Assembly (NCBI GenBank): GCA_018398765.1
Contig: JAHBMJ010003272.1
Coordinates: forward strand, 1 to 64,000
Direction of reading: 5' to 3'
DNA: 64,000 nucleotides
Origin: Chromera velia
Lineage: Eukaryota > Sar > Chromeraceae
Under the pieces are notes generated by a model, which saw only the letters and a list, made by a program, of their open reading frames with translations, searched no databases and was not told the DNA's origin. The first letter of the stretch is position 1; every line of letters starts with the position of its first letter. This document shows, piece by piece, positions 37,001 through 51,134 of this stretch. A program made the translations under genes and the position numbers.

Positions 37001-40000
37001 CATTTCCGTCTCCGGAGCGTGGTATGGCCGAGACGACCGCACAACGTGTCCTTTCTTCCGAGGGAGTCACGTGTCAGACATCACCTGCCACCTCGACTTT
37101 ACAGATTATGCGAAGGGGATGTGTGACGGCAAAACAGAGTGTGTACTTCCTATGGAGAACGCAGTCGCTGGGGACCCTTGCAGAAACACATACAAGTACG
37201 GAGTGGTTGACTACGCGTGTTCGACTTGTCAAAAGGAAGGGGGGGAGTGCCAACGTCAGTCCCCTCTCTCCGCCTTAATTCACCCCTTGGACTCACTCTT
37301 TTGACTCCGCCTCACAGTTTTCCTGCAATTCTTTTGATTGTGAGAAATTGACGGTCTTTTTTTTTTTTTTTTTTGAGAAAATGGGCAGCCGACGCGTTCC
37401 TTTTTCTTTCCTTTTGTCTGGCTGCAGCCAATCTGAGCGACTGTGTGCTTGTCGGGTCGGAGGAATGCACCGATGGCAACTGGCACAACGGAGACGGGTG
37501 CTCTGCAACCAACAAACTGGAGGAGGGTTGGACCTGTCCTACCCTCTGTGCACCATGTGAACGTCAGTGTATGGCTCTTTCTTCGTTTCTTTGCTTTTAT
37601 CTCTCGCTCTACAAACACCTGAAATGCGTAAAGGCACGATATTCATGAGGACCTTTTTTTTTCCGTTAGGTCGCGTGAATTTCCGTGATTGACCTCTTTG
37701 CTTATTGGAGGACAATCTCTCCTCTCTTCTTTGGGCATATCTCGTTCCTTTCCAAAGGAAAGTATGCAGAGGTGCTCAAACACCTTGGAAGCTCTTCATT
37801 TTGAGTCTGAGGTTTGTTTCTGTTTTGCAGCGAAAATTGGGGACGGCAAGACCGTCGGGAACGAACAGTGTGATGACGGCAACGCCCAGAGCGGGGACGG
37901 GTGCGACTCGAATGGGCAGGTGGAGGACGGGTACAGCTGTCCGCGAGACGGTGGCGACTGCACTCGTCAGTACTTGTCCTCTCAGCTACCTGGCGGGGTT
38001 CTGTAAAGATCTTTTCTCTTTTAGTCCTCTGAGGCCGCTTTTTTATTCTCATTCATCCTTGCTTCCCTGAATTCATCTTTAGAGTCTGTCTGGCACTCCA
38101 GCATCATGAGATCATATCGAAAATAAATTTGATGTTGCATGCAGCTGTGTGCGGTGACGGCAAGGTGCGGGGCTCGGAAGAATTTGACGACGGGAACACG
38201 AAGGACGGAGACGGGTGCTCAGGGAACTGTGAGATCGAGTCGGGGTGGATTTGCACTCAGGAAGGGAGTCCCTGCAGACGTCCGTTGCATGTCTTTTCTG
38301 TGTTGTGTATCTTTGATGTGTGTCGTAGTTTTGATGGAACATTCATCCAGTCCATCATCAGCATCTTGCATCGAGGCAAGTTGAACGGAATTCGGTTTCA
38401 TGTTTGGAGAAGAATAGAATGAGTTAAGGTGCTCAGCCCGTGGTAAAACGGCCTTCATGAGAAAAGGAGCTCTCTGTTGCAACTTACATGTTAGTGAGGC
38501 CGTCTTCTCTCTTTGGTTCCTTCTTGAGCTCCACGACTGTCTCTTCGTGAAAAGTGTGGAAAGAATTTACTGCCTCTTGCAAAAAGTACCAACCTGCACA
38601 GAATTATACATACATGCACACATCTCAATAACATGCATATGCATGCAGCGAACTGGAACGACTGTCTCCTGGTGGGGTCCGAGGAGTGTGCCGACGGGAA
38701 CAATTTGGACGGAGATGGGTGCAGCAGCTCGAATACGATCGAAGCCGGGTGGGAATGCCCGACCGTCTGCGCCAAATGTGAAGGTCTGCCTTTCCACACT
38801 TTCTCAAGTTGACTCTGCTGCCTCTCCTTGCTTGAGTATGCCGATGATGACGCCCAATTTTGGAGACGCACATAGCGACTCTGTTCCATTTGGATTTTTC
38901 CCATTGGCGTGGCAAATGGAGAATTTTTCACAGTGGGAACAAACGGACTGAGAATAATTAACATAATGGATCCATTACTCCAAAAATTCTTGGTTGAATG
39001 TTCCGTTCAGAGATCATTGGAGACGGCATGGTTGTCGGTGATGAGAAGTGCGACGACAGAAACAAAAAGGACGGAGACGGGTGCGATGCGAATGGGCAAA
39101 TAGAGGACGGATGGGGATGCACATTCACTCCGTCGCCAGAAGGGGGCTCCCACGTTTGCACAGGTGAGGTCATGGGACGGTTTTTTTGGGTGATTTGTTC
39201 CTCAGGGTTCTTCTGAGAGAGGACGTGTGAAGCTGAATGCTCGTCCCGTGAGTGCCTACATAAAGTCGATTCGACATCTGAGGAATTGAATTTTACAAGC
39301 CCCTTTTTCGGCGGTTCCTCGTGGCATCAAAATGCGATTCCACATCTTTCCACTCCCATTCACCAGAGAGTCCCTCCTTTCCACATCTTTCCACTCCCAT
39401 ACACCAGAGAGTCCCTCCTTTCCACATATTTCCACTCCCATTCACCAGAAAGTCCCTCCATTCCACATCTTTCCACTCCCATTGACAGGAGAGTCCCTCC
39501 TCTCCCCATCTTATCACTCCCATTCACCAGAGAGTCCCCGCTTTCCACATGTTTCCACCCCCATAGGTTCGTTCACGTTTGCTGGAGCCTCTCTTTCCCT
39601 TTCCATGGCCGACTGAGGGCTTTCATGCTTCTCTGAACGTGTTTGTGTGTGTGTGTGTGTGTATGTGTGTATGTATGTATGTGTGTGTGTCCCTGTCCGC
39701 AGCTGTGTGTGGAGATGGTCGCCGGATCCGAGGTGAGGGCTGCGACGATGGCAACACAGAGAGCGGAGACGGCTGCTCGGATGCCTGTGAGACAGAGACG
39801 GGATGGAGATGCCCTGCAAGTGGGGGGAAGTGCTCACGTCAGTCTGGCTTTGCTTTTGTCTTATTTCCCTTGGAACCCCCATTCAGTCATTCTGTTTGGC
39901 TGAGACATGCAAAAAAGTACTAAGAGGCCTGTTCAGACTCCAGCTCCATCCTGGCTACCCGTTCCTCTGTTATGATTTCTAAAAGAAAGTTGAGTACCCC

Positions 40001-42194
40001 ATTGACCCTGTTAACGACAAACAAAGAATCCNCCCCCCTCTCTCTCTCTCTCTCTCTCCCTCCCTCCCTCCCTCCCTCTCTCTCGTGTACATGAATGCAG
40101 CCGACTGCCAAGACTGCCTCCTTGTGGGATGGGAGGAGTGCACCGACGGTAACAGGAAGAACGGAGACGGCTGCACCGGCACTCACCTCATCGAGACAGG
40201 ATGGGAATGTCCGACTGCCTGTGCTCCCTGCGAAGGTAAGAATAGACGATGTGTACTCAGCAAATGCACGTACATGCGTGTAATAGGGGAGACCAGCAAT
40301 ACCTTCCATCTCCGTTTTCATTTAACTCTGCCTTTTGGGGCATCTGAATCTCCTTGAGCGGAAAAATGTCTATGAGAGCTCTTGATGCTCTCAAGGTTTG
40401 TCCATGCATGTGTGCAGAAAAGATCGGAGACGGCATCGTTGTGGGATCAGAGGAATGCGACGACGGCAACAAAGTCGACGGTGATGGGTGCGACTCGAGT
40501 GGGCATATCGAGGACGGATGGGAGTGCACAAACGTGAACGAGCCCTGCATTGGTCAGTGGGCGCGTCAGCTGTCATATGATTTCTGTTGACTTTGCAGAG
40601 AATTTAGTTACCCTGTCAAAGAACCATGCATTTGTCAACTGGCCCCACTGCTCTTTCATTGTGACTCTCTTGCGTTTGCTGCAGCAATTTGCGGTGATGG
40701 GCAAAAGCTGGGGTCAGAGGAGTGTGACGATGAGAATACCGACGGGGGCGACGGGTGCTCCTCTCTGTGCAAGATTGAGGAGGGATGGACATGCTCTCAG
40801 CAACAGGAAGGCGATGTGCACTGCCAATGTCAGTCAGCAGTTCTCATTTTCTCTCTGCTGTAGGGTTTGTTTTTCCTGCTCTTATTTTCTCTTCTCTTCT
40901 CTGCTCTTCTCTTCTCTTTTCTTTTCGTGTCTTTGTACAAGGTTGCTCGAGTAACTCCAGGCTGTCAAGGGGAACCATCGACTCCTGAGTGTCTCTTAAA
41001 CTCGAACTTCCCCCCGCATTCATGCATTCTCATCGCAGCCACGTGTGGAGACGGAATGGTGAGAGGGAATGAAGTGTGCGACGATAACAACACGGAGAGC
41101 GGCGACGGGTGCTCAGAGTCATGCAGCACTGAAGAGGGATGGAGATGCCCTCAGACGGGTGGAAAGTGCGAACGTAAGTACTACCGCTTTCTTCTTGCGC
41201 TTCCCGTCTCTTTTGTTCCCGTCTGCTGTCAGCTGGAACGACGGTGCTTCACGCTCTGTCACTGTGCATCATCCTTGCACGGCTCTTTGTGAAAAAAAGA
41301 CAAACCACAGTGCCGTCTCTCTGCAGAATCAGACTTGGCTCTCGCGATAAAATCTCAAGATAAGAAAACGGCAGACATATGCATGAGGACGTGAATGAGG
41401 AGAGCCGGTGATGCGGTGATACCATATTTTCTGTTTTTTTTTTTGTGATGGATGCAGCCGACTGGGACGATTGCGTCCTTGTGGGGCCAGAGAAATGCAC
41501 AGACGGCAATCAGGAGAACGGAGACGGCTGCAGTGACGCGCACACCATCGAGACCGGATGGGAGTGCCCGACCGTATGTGAGCCTTGTCAAGGTGAGTTG
41601 GCCTGCCTGATCAGTGCTTCGCGTATTCTTTTGACTTTTGCCAGAATTTACGTCAGTGTGTTTTGCCTTTTCTCTTCTGTCAAAGGAGTTGGTGTCATAC
41701 CGTGCGATGCTCCTGCTGCAGAGATCAACGGAGACGGCCACCTGGTCGGACAAGAAGCGTGCGACGACGAGAACTCACAGTCCGGTGACGGCTGCTCGGG
41801 CGGACAGGTGGAGGAAGGGTGGAAGTGCGAGGGAGAGCCCTCAGTCTGCACAGGTGGGTGAGGGAAGGAAGATCCATCCATCTGCACGTATGCGTATGCA
41901 TGCATGCTTGTTTGAACAAGTTGATCTTGAAAGTGAAGAACAGAAAAACAAGCAAATATCTTGGTTGATCCAGCTTGGATGATGTAAGCTGTCTCGGTGG
42001 AAAGTGAGTAAGATCTCCCCATCTTCATGCATTAGGGTTGTCTTGTCTTCCTTTTTTGTCCGAAAGAAGAACAGACACTTGTTCATTCTTGGCTGTGTGC
42101 TTGTGTCCTTTTTGACGTTCGTAGACGGCTCCTGTAGAAGCTCTCAGCGTGTGATGATGGAAGCTGCATCTTCACTGATTCTCTTGGCCCTCAC

Positions 42195-42235
<41 letters not shown>

Positions 42236-42264
42236 TGTCTCTCTGTGTGTGTGTGTGTGTGTGT

Positions 42265-42299
<35 letters not shown>

Positions 42300-42320
42300 T
42301 CTCTCTCTCTCTGTGTGTGT

Positions 42321-42361
<41 letters not shown>

Positions 42362-45300
42362 GATCTCGATGAGTGCGACCCTGCTGTCTCTAAGCACACA
42401 TGCTCTGACAAGGCCACCTGCACAAACAAACCGGCATCAGAGGGATTCTTCCAGTGCACCTGCAACGAGGGATGGAGGGGGGATGGACACTCGTGCTCAG
42501 GTGGGGGGGAGCTTTCGGGTGTTTCTTTTCTGTTTTCTTACTGAATTGACACGTAAGAGGGGACCCGCCTGCTCAAGGTTTCAGTTTGGCAGTTGCAAAA
42601 GTTGGACAAGACAACTTTTTCTTTCGAGCGTTTCATCAATGTTTTCTGGTGAGGAGCTGACATGTCCCTCTTTCCTACATCTGGCTGGAAATAAACTCTG
42701 GCTTATTTTCTGAGCGTGCAGATGTGAACGAGTGCAGCAGCGGGGCGCACAACTGCCACCCTCACGCGTCCTGCACGAACGTGATGGGGTCCTTCTCGTG
42801 CAAGTGCGGGAATGGGTGGAGTGACCTTCCCGGCACAAGTCCCGAGGCCACAGGCACACAGTGTCAAAGTGAGTCAGTGCCTTCGTTATTTTCTCTGGAT
42901 TTATTGGGTTCGCCTGGTCTTTTGGACTGGATCCCTCTCTAAAAAAGAACAGAGAGGACTCCTGGGTCTATGTGGGCTCGTGCTGGATTTCGTCCTTTTT
43001 TTTTTGCTCTTTTTCTTTCTGCATGTCTATCTGTGTTTTGTTCTTTCTTCTCCTTTGTTGTTTGTTTTTTGTTTACTTCCTCGCTTCCTTTTTTCATCTG
43101 TCTCTTTCTTCTACTGACTTCTCACCTTTATCCCGCCTACCTGCCTGTCTGCGTGGGTGTGTGGGTGGTCCCTGCAGCTGTGGTGGGAGACGGTGTCGTG
43201 GCAGGGGAAGAAGAGTGCGACGATGGCAACACTTCCGGGGGGGACGGGTGTGATTCCAACGGCAAAGAAGAGCCTGGGTGGACCTGTCCTGTTGAGGGGG
43301 GCACTTGCTCTGGTCGGCCCAGCTGTCTCTCGTCATTCCTACTGTTTTTGTTTGTGGAGTCTGTCTGGGTTTTTCTTTCTTCCAGATGGAACACTCCTTC
43401 CCTACTTCGTTTTGCCATCGCTTGCTGAATCACCTCCTGTGTCCCTGTCGGTTGACCGGTTGCATGTGCCTCTGCCCTGTGTATGACTTCGATTTTCCTT
43501 CCGTGCTCTCATCCTTGTCTTGCGTCCCCATCCTCCCGTATATCTCCCCTCCTCTCCTCTCTTTACCAATCATCCTTAGTCTCTCATATAAAGTCCCCCA
43601 GTGCTTGGCTCTTCTGATCTCCAGACGCCGCTTCTCTTGCGGGTTTCCTTTGCGTGAGCATCCCTGCCTTTTCGACGCGTCCCGTTCCCGCAGATATCAA
43701 CGAGTGCACGACCGGTGGACACAACTGCAACGCCCAGGCTACGTGCACAAATTCGGACGGAGGCTTCGGTTGTGCGTGCAATGAGGGGTGGCAAGGGGAC
43801 GGTGTATCTTGCACAGGTCGGGAAGGGGACGGATGAGGACCTTTTTTTGAGAAGAAAAGAGCCTTTATGCAATTTTGTGAGGCAAAGAAACTGCAAAACG
43901 ACTCTGTCGTCCCTTCTGGCCCGATTCGGTTTCTTCCCTCTTCTTCAGATTTTTCTCTTTTCGCACCTCTTGCTCTTACGAGGCCATGCATGTCTCTGTC
44001 ACACGACGGCGATCAAATAATTCCGTCCTTGCGTGGCTAACATTTTTCCGTCCGTCCTTCTGGCTTGGTTTGCATCCGCATTCTGCCTGCCTGCAGTTGT
44101 GCACGGAGACGGCGGCGTTGACGGAGACGAAGAATGCGACGATGGCAACACTGAGCCAAGAGACGGCTGTTTTGAGGGGCGTGTTGAGGGGGGATGGAAG
44201 TGCGAGGGGGAGCCCTCTGTTTGCACAGGTGAGAGAGGTGGCTGTATGCCAGCTGACTTGGAAGTGCGTGGACGTTTTGTCAGTGTGACATTCAGAGGGA
44301 TGACTTACATGTTGGTTTTGGGACAGATGGAACGTCCTCCGATTGTAGACCCCAAAGGTCCTTCCTGGTTTTCTTTTCTTGTGAACACGATGATTTATGC
44401 ATGCGTTTATGTCTGCACAGATTCCGAAAGAAAATGCTACAGTCTCTCAAGAATGAAGGCGGTCAACATTATGAATTGTGTTGAGAGCATGACCAAATGA
44501 CTCCCTGCAGACATCAACGAGTGCTACCCCTCCCAACCCAGACACACGTGTTTTGCCCAGGCTGTCTGCACAAACGTGTCGCCAGCAGAGGGATGGTACA
44601 CCTGTGCCTGCAACGAGGGATGGAACGGAAATGGACACCACTGTGACGGTCGGTGGAAATCTTGAACGACGGCCTGCCTATCAGCTGTTCCAAACAGCGT
44701 GTGTTGCCTTGCGACTAGCTCTGTTCAGGTGCTCTCTCTGTGTTGCTGTCAGAGAGACCCTCCATGAGTGGCCCCTAGAATGTCGTGGCGGACCCGCGTT
44801 TCTTTTTCCCCGGAGATTTGCTTTCTTGGATGAACCAGGAGGGCCTGCCTCTTGTTTGCCTTCCCTCCTTGCAGATGTCAACGAGTGCAGCAGTGGATCG
44901 CATAACTGCGACCCCCACGCTGTGTGCACAAATCTGATGGGGTCCTTCTCGTGTGCCTGCCGTCATGGGTGGAGTGACGCTGCTTCTGGGGGGGCGCAGA
45001 GTGGGACACACTGTCAGAGTCAGTCGGCCATCACAAGAAGGACATACTTCCATTTTACGCAGTTGAATTGAAACGACCGAACAGATTCGGTATTTTTGTT
45101 CCAATAATTTCTTGCAGACCCGTCACCCACCCTGGTTCCTGTCAGTGGGACCTTTTGTGTGTAGTCAGTTCGCAGGCACAGTTCAAGAATGCAGATGTAC
45201 AGCATCAAATCGGAGTTTCACTCATTTTGTTTCATTTTCGTAGACCTCTCTTCCTCTGTGCCTCATTCACTGCAGCCGTTGTTGGTGACGGTGTGGTGGC

Positions 45301-48300
45301 CGGAGACGAAAAATGCGATGACGGCAACGCCCAGAGCGGAGACGGGTGCGACTCGAACGGGCAAGTGGAGGACGGGTACAGCTGTCCATCGGAAGAAGAA
45401 GAATGCACGGGTGGGTGAATTGCGTTGCAGCCTGCATGTGCTATTTAGGTTCCAGCAGCCTGTGTGTCGTCTTTTCTTCGCGGAATGAATTTCGAAGGAT
45501 GATCGGTGAACAGATTGATTAGTCGTTTTCTGCATTAAGAGAGAGGGATCTTCGAGGGAAATCGGAGGTTTTCTGTATCACTCGTATGCGTTTCTGCATA
45601 CCCCGTTTTTTCTAGCTTCTTCTCTTCACCAAAGAGGCAATGACACATACACTTTTGCACTCTTTGTTTCGCGTTTACTTCCCCGACAGATATCGACGAG
45701 TGCTCTACCAACGCCCACAGCTGCCACGCAGCAGCCGCGTGCACAAATTCGAAGGGAAGCTTCAGTTGCGGCTGCAACCAGGGTTGGGAGGGCACTGGTG
45801 TCGCTTGCAATGGTCAGTTTGGTGACATCAGGGTGGATGGTTTTTCTGTAACCAATCCGTGAAGAGCTCTCGGGTGGATCCGAGAGTCTCCAAGCAGGCG
45901 CTATTGAATCCGCTCGTTTGAAAAGGTTCTTCTTTTTTCTTTGCGTAAATATTCTCTGCATGCAGCCATTTGCGGAGACACGGAATGCATCGGATCTGAG
46001 GAGTGCGATGACGGCAACACCCAAAACGACGACGGGTGCTCAAGCAGTTGTCAAAAAGAAACCGGATGGATCTGCCCAGACGAAGGAGGCAAATGCCACC
46101 GTCAGTCGGCCATGGTTGTTCCAAAATGAATGTTTTCTTTTCTGGGCATGTTTTCTTTTTCCGGACCTGACGGGAGTGAGTGTCTTTTAGAGATCGCAAC
46201 CCTGCATGTAGGTGTGGTGGAGTGTCTCTCTCGAACTTCCCTCCAGGCTATGAAGGAAGAAAGGGAGTCCACGATGCTGCATCATTTTTCTTTCAATGCT
46301 TCATTACGTAAGCAGACCCTCTTTTTTCCCTCGATCTTTGTGCATGCAGCCGACCTGACAGACTGCAGACTGGTCGGAGAGGAGGAGTGCTCAGATCGGA
46401 ACAGCGACAACGACGACGGCTGCTCTTCGACGAACCAGATAGAGGCAGGATGGGAGTGCCCCACTATCTGTGGTGCGTGCAAAGGTCAGTCAGTCAGGCA
46501 GTCAGTCAGTCAGGCAGTCAGTCAGTCAGGCATGCTTTCGTTGCAATCTGTTCTTTACAACGATCTACTTTCCAGCGCAAAGCCATGCAGCTGCTCCGGT
46601 CTAGTCCTTGGAGATGAGATTGAAGACGGATGTGCATAGAGGAATTATGTGCCCACACAATCTGATCTTCTGTCGCTCCAAAACATTGAAAGCTGCGGCT
46701 TGACTTAGAAAAACATTTTGCGTCCTTGTCGATTCCGTACGTAAATTGAGCTTTGCCTCGTAGCCATTGTTGCTCGGACTTTTTTTTTGCGTGTCCCACA
46801 GATCGCCGAATAGTCTCCTGAGTTGTCTGTCGGTAATCCTGCAGAAATGCAACCGTTTCGCATGACCCGCTCATTTACATCGTTTAGTCTCTTTGTGGGG
46901 CCGAGCTATGTGTTGCTTTTGTGCCTCTGGATCACTGCATGTCGATTGATCGACGACCTCTTTTCTTTGAATTTTCTTGTCCCCTGGTTGTTTTCGATGC
47001 CTTGCCTTTCACCAGAATCATGCATGTACCGGTGGAATGAATGTCTCTGTACCTTTCTTTTGCTCCTTCCCTTGTGTACCTTCCTTCTGTGACTTCTTTG
47101 GCTGCAGAGATCCATGGAGACGGAAAGATCGTTGGAGAAGAGCAGTGCGACGACGGCAACACGGAGAGCGGCGACGGCTGCGACTGCTACGGGCAGCCTG
47201 AGGACGGGTGGGAGTGCACAACCGTTGGTGTGCCATGCAGAGGTCAGCCGGGTCGATTTTGTGACCTTCACACATTTTCTTTGTCCATGCTGTACGCTTG
47301 AGGTCTTGATAATGATTGAAGAGTGGATAAAAAGAAAGGGAATGATGGTCTGAATGAATTGAGTCCATTGGGAGAAAAAGATGTCGTGCAGACATGAGAA
47401 AGGCTCTGTGTTAAGAGGCCAGGCTCCTACTCTCTTTCTTGTCGATATAGATTAGCACAAATCGCGGAGCAGGAATGCATTCAATTGTATGTCCCCACTC
47501 TGCAGCTGTGTGTGGCGACGGCATGCGACTGGGTGATGAGACTTGCGACGACAAAAACACTGAGAGTGGCGATGGGTGTTCCAGCTCATGTCACATGGAG
47601 ACAGGGTGGAAGTGCCCCCACCCAGGCGTTGCATGCACACGTCAGCTCTTCATTGCATCTGTTTTGTTCTGACCCGAGCATCGTGGTGCGCGAAATGCAA
47701 CAGCGGGTCTGATGAGGCGGAAAAGAGTTGATTACACATATCGTTTCGTCCGACAGAAAACATACAGATCGAGCCGGAGAGAAGAAGGACTGGGCGCCAG
47801 ACAAACGAAGGAATTGTCAAACGAAAGAAAGGGTCTCTCTTTCTCTCTTCGATCAAATGTGTTTGCTCTTCCATGTGTGCGCATCTAAGTGTAAAAAGTG
47901 CTTTCGTGAGCGCTTCTAGCGATCTGCAAAGCATAAAACTACTATGCATCTGCATCGACACGCTCTCTTGAAGAGCTCTGTCACATCGCATTCACTCAAA
48001 GAAAGATTTCAACACCCATCACTCTTCTCAGCAACTTCGGAAGGCCCACTCATGCATGCGCATCAATACAGACACAAGGCATACGTGCATGAATGCAGCC
48101 GACTGGCAAGACTGCCTCCTTATGGGATGGGAGGAGTGCACCGACGGTAACAGAAAGAACGGAGACGGCTGCACTGCCATGCGTATCATCGAGACGGGCT
48201 GGAGCTGTCCGACTCCCTGCCAACCGTGCGAAGGTGTGTGGACTCTTGGACTGCACTTTGTTTGTCTCTGAGACTTTTTTACGTACCCCAACAGAGATCA

Positions 48301-49179
48301 AAGGGCCGGCCAGTCACTTTTCACGTGCAGACTTGTCGGTTGCTTCTGTTGTCTGAGTAGTCAAGCGGACCTAGTGGGCAGCCTCCTTCCGTGAAATACC
48401 ACCGTAGGAAGCTCACTCGGCTGCATGCCTCGCCTGACTTTTCTTTCTTTCTTTCTCCACCCTCCGAAATTCGTTCGTTTGCAGCCGTGATTGGAGACGG
48501 GCTGGTGGTCGGGCCCGAGGAATGTGACGATAAAAATCAGGAGAGCGGAGACGGGTGCGACGCTGACGGACAGATCGAGGATGGGTTTGACTGCGTGGAG
48601 GGCCCCTCGTCCTCCTCCATCTGCACAGGTCGGATGATGAATGGGAGGTCTTCTACTGTTCCAGTGGTCAAGGAAGGCTGATTTGGGGCTCTTTACTATC
48701 ATAAGAAGGGTCTGAATTTTTGACAATTGAGAAAGAAAGAAGATCACGCAGTCTATGCAGAGCCGACCCCATTCTTCTGTCTGCATGACCCCCTCGTGAC
48801 AAGTCCTTCTCGTGTGTGTTCACGTGCTCGTCTTCCCTTCGTTTCTTTTCATTTGAGGTTCTCTGCCGAGTTTCCTGCCTCCTTCCTCGATGCCGTCACG
48901 CTCCCAGTCCATGCTCGGTGGACATTCCCCACTCATTCCCTTTTTCTCGAGCCTCTGCAGCCATATGCGGAGACAATACTCGGCTGGGAGAGGAGACCTG
49001 CGACGACGGCAACACGGAGGACGGAGATGGGTGCTCGAGCACATGCACGGTGGAGTCAGGATGGACGTCTCCGCCTGATGGTGGATCCTGCTGGCGTCAG
49101 TCTCTTCCTTCTCTTTTTTTTTTTTTCCAGCAGTTTTTTATGATGGGCACTCATTCATTGTCTGCAGAGAGGCCAGCGA

Positions 49180-49218
<39 letters not shown>

Positions 49219-51102
49219 TGATTGGGAGCACACTAGGGAGATGGATCGTTCGAGTTCTCTCGCTGCGATCAGAGCCCCCTTGACAAACCTACCCTCATGT
49301 CCACACATGCGTCCCTATACATCTGTATGTCTGTGCAGCCACACTCACTGACTGTCTCGTTGTTGGCTCTGAGAAGTGTGCGGACGGGAATGCTGCCGAT
49401 GGAGACGGGTGCAGTGCGGCAAACACCATCGAACACGGGTGGGACTGCCCCGCCCTGTGCGCGCCATGCAAGGGTCAGTGACTTGTTGTCTCTTCTGTAT
49501 CCTGATTGTTGCAAATACCAACTTTGCAAAGGAACTGCTGACACGCACTCCATGTATTGTGTCCCTCTCTACTGTCTGAGTGTGCAGAGACAGTCGGTGA
49601 CGGCGTGATCGTCGGATCGGAGAAATGCGACGACGGCAACAAGAGGGACGGCGATGGGTGTGACTCCAACGGCCAAGTGGAGGAAGGATGGGAGTGCAGA
49701 GAGGTGAACAAACCTTGTAATGGTGAGTGAGTCTTTTGAATGATTTTTTGAATCTGGAGTTTCGAAGCGAATGGCATGCCTGCCTGCCTCTGGAGGATCA
49801 TCTCTTTGGCTGGCCAGGGGGGGTTAGAAGGAATTTTGGCGGAGGATACTCCATTTGTCTGTCGCGTGCACTTTTTAGCATCACATGGTTTTCGTGTTTA
49901 TGTGAATCGGGTGAGAATGTTTTTTTCCCTTTCTCTCCTCCCATTTCTGCAGCCGTCTGCGGAGACGGGGTGCATTTGTCATCTGAGGAGTGCGATGATG
50001 AGAACACCACCAATGGAGACGGGTGCTCCAGTGCGTGTGAGACTGAGAATGGATGGGAATGCCCTGCAGGAGGCGGCGCCTGTACTCGTCAGTCAAGTCC
50101 GAGTCATCCCAAAACTCCTGCGCATGCATTTAGACCTTTGGTGCTCAGTGGTATAGGGGCGTTTCAGAGGTGTCTCTCTGGAGAGACTGCACAATTGTGC
50201 GACGCATTCGGGTGCCATGATCTGTCTGAAATTGGCTTGCTATTCATACCTCGTCTGCTTGTAGCAACATTCGATGACTGACTCCTTGTGTGGGGAAGCA
50301 AATGAACACATCCCTTGTCCAGTTGGAAAAGTGTACATGAGACATGGATATATCAATCCTTCTGTGTGGATGCAGCCGACTGGGACGATTGCGTCCTTGT
50401 GGGGCCAGAGAAATGCACAGACGGCAATAAGGAGAACGGAGACGGCTGCAGTGACACGCACACCATCGAGACCGGATGGGAGTGTCCGACCGTGTGTGAG
50501 CCTTGTCAAGGTGAGTTGGCCAGCTGGCTTCAGCCTGACACCTTCTTTGCCGAATGCAAAAAATGTGAATCCACTCTTTCCTGATTCGGTTTTCTGAGAT
50601 GCTATTCTCCCGAATTTTCACCTGTCCCTTTTCCCTTTTCCGCAGTGGTGATTGGAGACGGACATGTCGTGGGAGATGAAGAATGCGACGACGGGAACAA
50701 ACAAAGCGGAGACGGGTGCGACTCGAGCGGAAAACTTGAGAGTGGATACACATGCACTACACCTGGCAGTGACTGCAACGGTACGTGTGCTGTTTCGGAG
50801 GAGGGCAAACTTCCTGTTGGAGTCTGGTTGTGGTTTCTTGTTCTACAGGTTTCCTAGCTTTCTGATGTACAATAGATGACTGGACCCCCCCCCCCCNNNN
50901 NNNNNNNNNNNNNNNNNNNNNNNNNNNNNNNNNNNNNNNNNNNNNNNNNNNNNNNNNNNNNNNNNNNNNNNNNNNNNNNNNNNNNNNNNNNNNNNNNNNN
51001 NNNNNNNNNNNNNNNNNNNNNNNNNNNNNNNNNNNNNNNNNNNNNNNNNNNNNNNNNNNNNNNNNNNNNNNNNNNNNNNNNNNNNNNNNNNNNNNNNNNN
51101 NN

Positions 51103-51134
<32 letters not shown>

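Noticed and set aside
39338-39565. Regular repeat that could be taken for a CRISPR array
   Set aside because: Units are contiguous at 41 bases without spacers and lie in a eukaryotic intron; it is a minisatellite.
40910-41038. Open upstream extension of the A exon at 41039
   Set aside because: The consensus acceptor catcgcag and the fixed 135-base exon size favour starting at 41039.
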